Assembly (NCBI GenBank): GCA_023091735.1
Contig: JALKBU010000214.1
Span: forward strand, 1-60,181
Direction: 5' to 3'
Length of the DNA stretch: 60,181 bases
Source of the DNA: Trichomonas tenax
Taxonomy: Eukaryota > Parabasalia > Trichomonadida > Trichomonadidae
In this document: piece after piece, positions 58,106 to 60,181 of the stretch
Position numbering within the stretch: the stretch's first letter is position 1
How the letters are laid out: each line of letters begins with the position of its first letter
The notes under the pieces: model-generated
Told to the model about the DNA's origin: nothing
What the model saw: the letters and a program-made list of their open reading frames with translations, nothing else
The model's database searches: none
Program-made: the position numbers and the translations under genes

Positions 58106-59731
58106 TTAATTCGTACATTCATTAAGAAAAGATTTGAAGTTATGAACATATGTTCCTCCAATCATAACATCAAAGTTCTTACCAGAGGAAGTGTAAGCAA
58201 CTTTGGCTTCTGTATATGTTGCTCCGCCAATATAGAAGACGAGAACGCGCTGGAATGGCTTCATTTGGAATTCTGGGCATCCTGGGAATTCTTCGGATGA
58301 TAAGTTTCCTTCTTTGACGCCTTTGAGGATTGTCTCTATTGGAGCGTGATATCTCATGAGTGGGTTCTCTTCGTTGGTCATTTGACCAATTAATCCGCTA
58401 AATCTGGAAACTAGTTGATTAACAACAGAGTTATCTCTGTTGGAATAACTAGATCCAGCCATATGTAAAACTCTGTCTATGTTGTTCAATATAACATCGC
58501 CACTAGGGAACTCTGCCAACTTCTGGCGAAGGAGATTGACATTGTCTCTCGACTTCTCGAACTTGAGGCAGTATAATGTGGATAATCTGTTAACAACATT
58601 GAAGTTTCCGTGCTCCATTTCTGCAATAATTCTATTGACAACTCTTGGATCGTTGTCAACAGCAATTTCTTGCTCAATAGCACCGCTTCGAGCAATAACT
58701 GCTTCAGAATTAAACGCAGAGTTTGCAGCAGATAACAAAGAAAGATGTTTCGAGTATTTTTCTTGGCGCTCTTTTGCAACAGGGAAGTTTTGAATAAATG
58801 ACTTCAAATCATCGAAGTTCTTGAGGTCGCTTGGATTTGGAAGCTTTCCGAGTTGTTTTCCAAGCTCTTGAATTGCATTATTAACATCCGGGAAACTTGC
58901 GAAAAGATACTGTGACCAGAAGTCATCTGTTCTCTCATCAACGACTAATTGCTTATTAGATCCATCATTAATTGTTATAACATTATTATCAATTGTTAAT
59001 CCTTCGTGAAGAAATTCTGCATATCCCCAGTGATGGAGTATTGGTGTGATAGCATCTGTTCTGCGGTCTAAAATTAATAAAAGACAGCGACGATCTGTAT
59101 CACTTGATTGGAAGTATTCTTGACGCATATCAATGAGAGAGCGGAGTTTTTCTGAAGTTCTCTTACAGATTGAGCTTTTTCCGTCATATCTAATTGCGCA
59201 TTTTAATTTTAGAGCGCAAAGCATCGAAAAGATTCCATCAACAATCGCTGGTAATTTAGGATCGTCAATATTATTCTTGAGTGAGTTTAAGCACGTTGGT
59301 ATCCCCAAAGAGAATAAACGACGGTTTAAAGCGTATCCATAAAGGAAAATTTCGTGAACAACGACAACTTTGCGGGAATGATCAGCAAATGCGAGTTGTG
59401 TGAGGAAACCTTGGTTGAGTACGTTTGTGAAAAATAGGTTATAGCTTCCATAATGTGGCGTATTTAATTCATTTGATAAATCTCGAATAATTTCGTGTGT
59501 AGGCTTTAAAATACAAACGCATTGTATAGTTGTAAGCGCATCATCGACTTTTTTGTTGATTAATTGTGAAATTGACTCGATTAATACAACATCATGTGAT
59601 AATAACTCTGTTTTCGAATAAATAAGACCAATGATTTTCGTAGTTTCATCATCGAGGAGTAATATCTTGGATCCCTGAATGCAATTCAAAATAGACTCAA
59701 TGTATGAGCGTAATGAACTAATTGCATCCAT
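58106..59731 (-). CDS. VPS45: Vps45-like Sec1/Munc18 (SM) protein
   Basis: This 541-residue SM protein clasps syntaxin-type SNAREs and drives fusion at the trans-Golgi network and endosomes. It matches Vps45 better than Sec1, Sly1 or Vps33. The start of domain 1 (SKILLLDDETTKIIGLIYSKTELLSHDVVLIESI) parallels Vps45 MKVLLMDKETT...YTQSEILQKEVYLFERI. The segment VVVVHEIFLYGYALNRRLFSLGIP parallels the Vps45 EFYGDYIAVNPHLFSLNI stretch. Further hallmarks are LLILDRRTDAITPILHHWGYAEFLHEGL and the domain 3b end VFYIGGATYTEAKVAY followed by GGTYVHNFKSFLNE. Length is the family norm. The stop reads TAAAATAAAT, giving the overlapping TAAA signal. The leader is short, without a clean TCAYW initiator. Confidence 0.93.
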   Translation of the reverse strand: MDAISSLRSYIESILNCIQGSKILLLDDETTKIIGLIYSKTELLSHDVVLIESISQLINKKVDDALTTIQCVCILKPTHEIIRDLSNELNTPHYGSYNLFFTNVLNQGFLTQLAFADHSRKVVVVHEIFLYGYALNRRLFSLGIPTCLNSLKNNIDDPKLPAIVDGIFSMLCALKLKCAIRYDGKSSICKRTSEKLRSLIDMRQEYFQSSDTDRRCLLLILDRRTDAITPILHHWGYAEFLHEGLTIDNNVITINDGSNKQLVVDERTDDFWSQYLFASFPDVNNAIQELGKQLGKLPNPSDLKNFDDLKSFIQNFPVAKERQEKYSKHLSLLSAANSAFNSEAVIARSGAIEQEIAVDNDPRVVNRIIAEMEHGNFNVVNRLSTLYCLKFEKSRDNVNLLRQKLAEFPSGDVILNNIDRVLHMAGSSYSNRDNSVVNQLVSRFSGLIGQMTNEENPLMRYHAPIETILKGVKEGNLSSEEFPGCPEFQMKPFQRVLVFYIGGATYTEAKVAYTSSGKNFDVMIGGTYVHNFKSFLNECTN

Positions 59732-60181
59732 TTTTTTAGAAATAATCGTTTCGTATAATTTCCAAAATCAAATCTCTGATTTTTTGCTATTTCTATTTAT
59801 ACTTTATCATATCATATAATTTTATCATGAAAAAATCATTATTTTCTCTAAATATCAATTTCTATTTTTAAAGAAGTGCTTCAACCGGAGTCTAGGACAA
59901 AAGTGAACATCAAAAAGTGACATAGAACCTTAAAGTCACTTTTCATGAATAAACTGTCACTTTTTGAGCGGGAAAAATTGTCACCTTTATACAAAGTGTT
60001 ATAAATATCTATGTAGTCTAAACAATATTGACATTTATAGATTGAAACTCCACTCTGAGTATGAAGACCATAAACGTAGTTCATTGCAAATTTTTGTTGC
60101 ACTCCAAACCAAGAAACTCGGTCGAAATTATCCCTTCTTGCATGGTAAATATGAATTATAAACAAATAATTTGAAGAAAAA
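59732..60181. other. right-end intergenic region with repeated GTCACTTTT
   Basis: This 450-base flank is upstream of Vps45. AAAAAGTGAC (59912-59921) is inverted against GTCACTTTT (59935-59943) and GTCACTTTTT (59956-59965), with GTCACCTTT at 59980. Each plus-strand copy contains a TCAYT initiator. Open frames at 59881-60165 (-) and 59964-60161 (+, TTG start) show no family resemblance and are not called. A promoter for a gene beyond the window is possible. Confidence 0.45.

Noticed and set aside
59881..60165. 94-codon minus-strand ORF at the right edge
   Set aside because: It has no recognisable family, overlaps the GTCACTTTT cluster and lacks a gene-like leader. It could be a chance ORF; the window end prevents a firmer view.

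Overview
The window reads as nuclear DNA of a parabasalid flagellate close to Trichomonas vaginalis; I cannot fix the species. Intergenic DNA is very AT-rich. Genes are dense, almost intron-free and up to 12 kb long, and they lie on both strands. Several genes carry a TCAY(T/A) initiator-like element 9-24 bases before the ATG, some have Myb-element-like octamers (TAACGATA, TATCGTC), and many stop codons overlap or lie next to TAAA. These are known trichomonad habits. The content is purely eukaryotic: dynein heavy and light chains, a BEACH protein, a cyclin, a PPP phosphatase, Tap42/alpha4, Vps45 and ribosomal protein eS26. I see no bacterial operon, phage, CRISPR array, rRNA or tRNA.

Layout. 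1-1388: no convincing gene, but a near-perfect 168-base foldback. 1389-2273 (-): cyclin. 2274-4173: AT-rich gap with a GC-rich cloverleaf-like island. 4174-16200 (+): dynein heavy chain A. 16610-17392 (+): tail-anchored protein. 17697-18734 (-): PPP phosphatase. 18735-19570: gap with two tandem copies of a promoter-like motif followed by a structured, ORF-less segment. 19571-20398 (-): omega-amidase-type nitrilase. 22215-28712 (+): a 2165-residue charged coiled-coil protein, followed by a 374-residue coiled-coil protein (28884-30008, +). 30135-37073 (-): BEACH/WD protein. 37906-38796 (+): Tap42/alpha4. 39050-39793 (-) and 39914-40273 (+): a divergent pair, possibly a PAC1-like chaperone and a Tctex1 dynein light chain with a 24-base intron. 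40625-40978 (-): eS26. 41448-53444 (-): dynein heavy chain B. 53897-55504 (-): TRAPP-like beta-sandwich protein. 55711-56454 (-): unknown. 56823-57998 (+): coiled-coil protein. 58106-59731 (-): Vps45.

Themes. Two full-length, paralogous, very divergent dynein heavy chains, a Tctex1 light chain and several coiled-coil proteins give the region a cytoskeletal and flagellar flavour. Vps45, the BEACH protein and the TRAPP-like protein belong to membrane traffic. The phosphatase and Tap42 belong to phosphatase signalling. Nothing suggests co-transcription; each gene seems to have its own promoter.

Most interesting points: (1) dynein A has lost the AAA1 Walker B Asp-Glu pair and the Walker A Thr/Ser; (2) the Tctex1 gene needs a 24-base intron with a fused branch point and acceptor; (3) an 11-base intergenic motif TTTACRTGTCA recurs six times; (4) a motif-initiated structured RNA candidate lies near 19.2 kb; (5) there is a long foldback at 381-548. 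All family calls come from reading sequence and remembered family patterns; no search was run.
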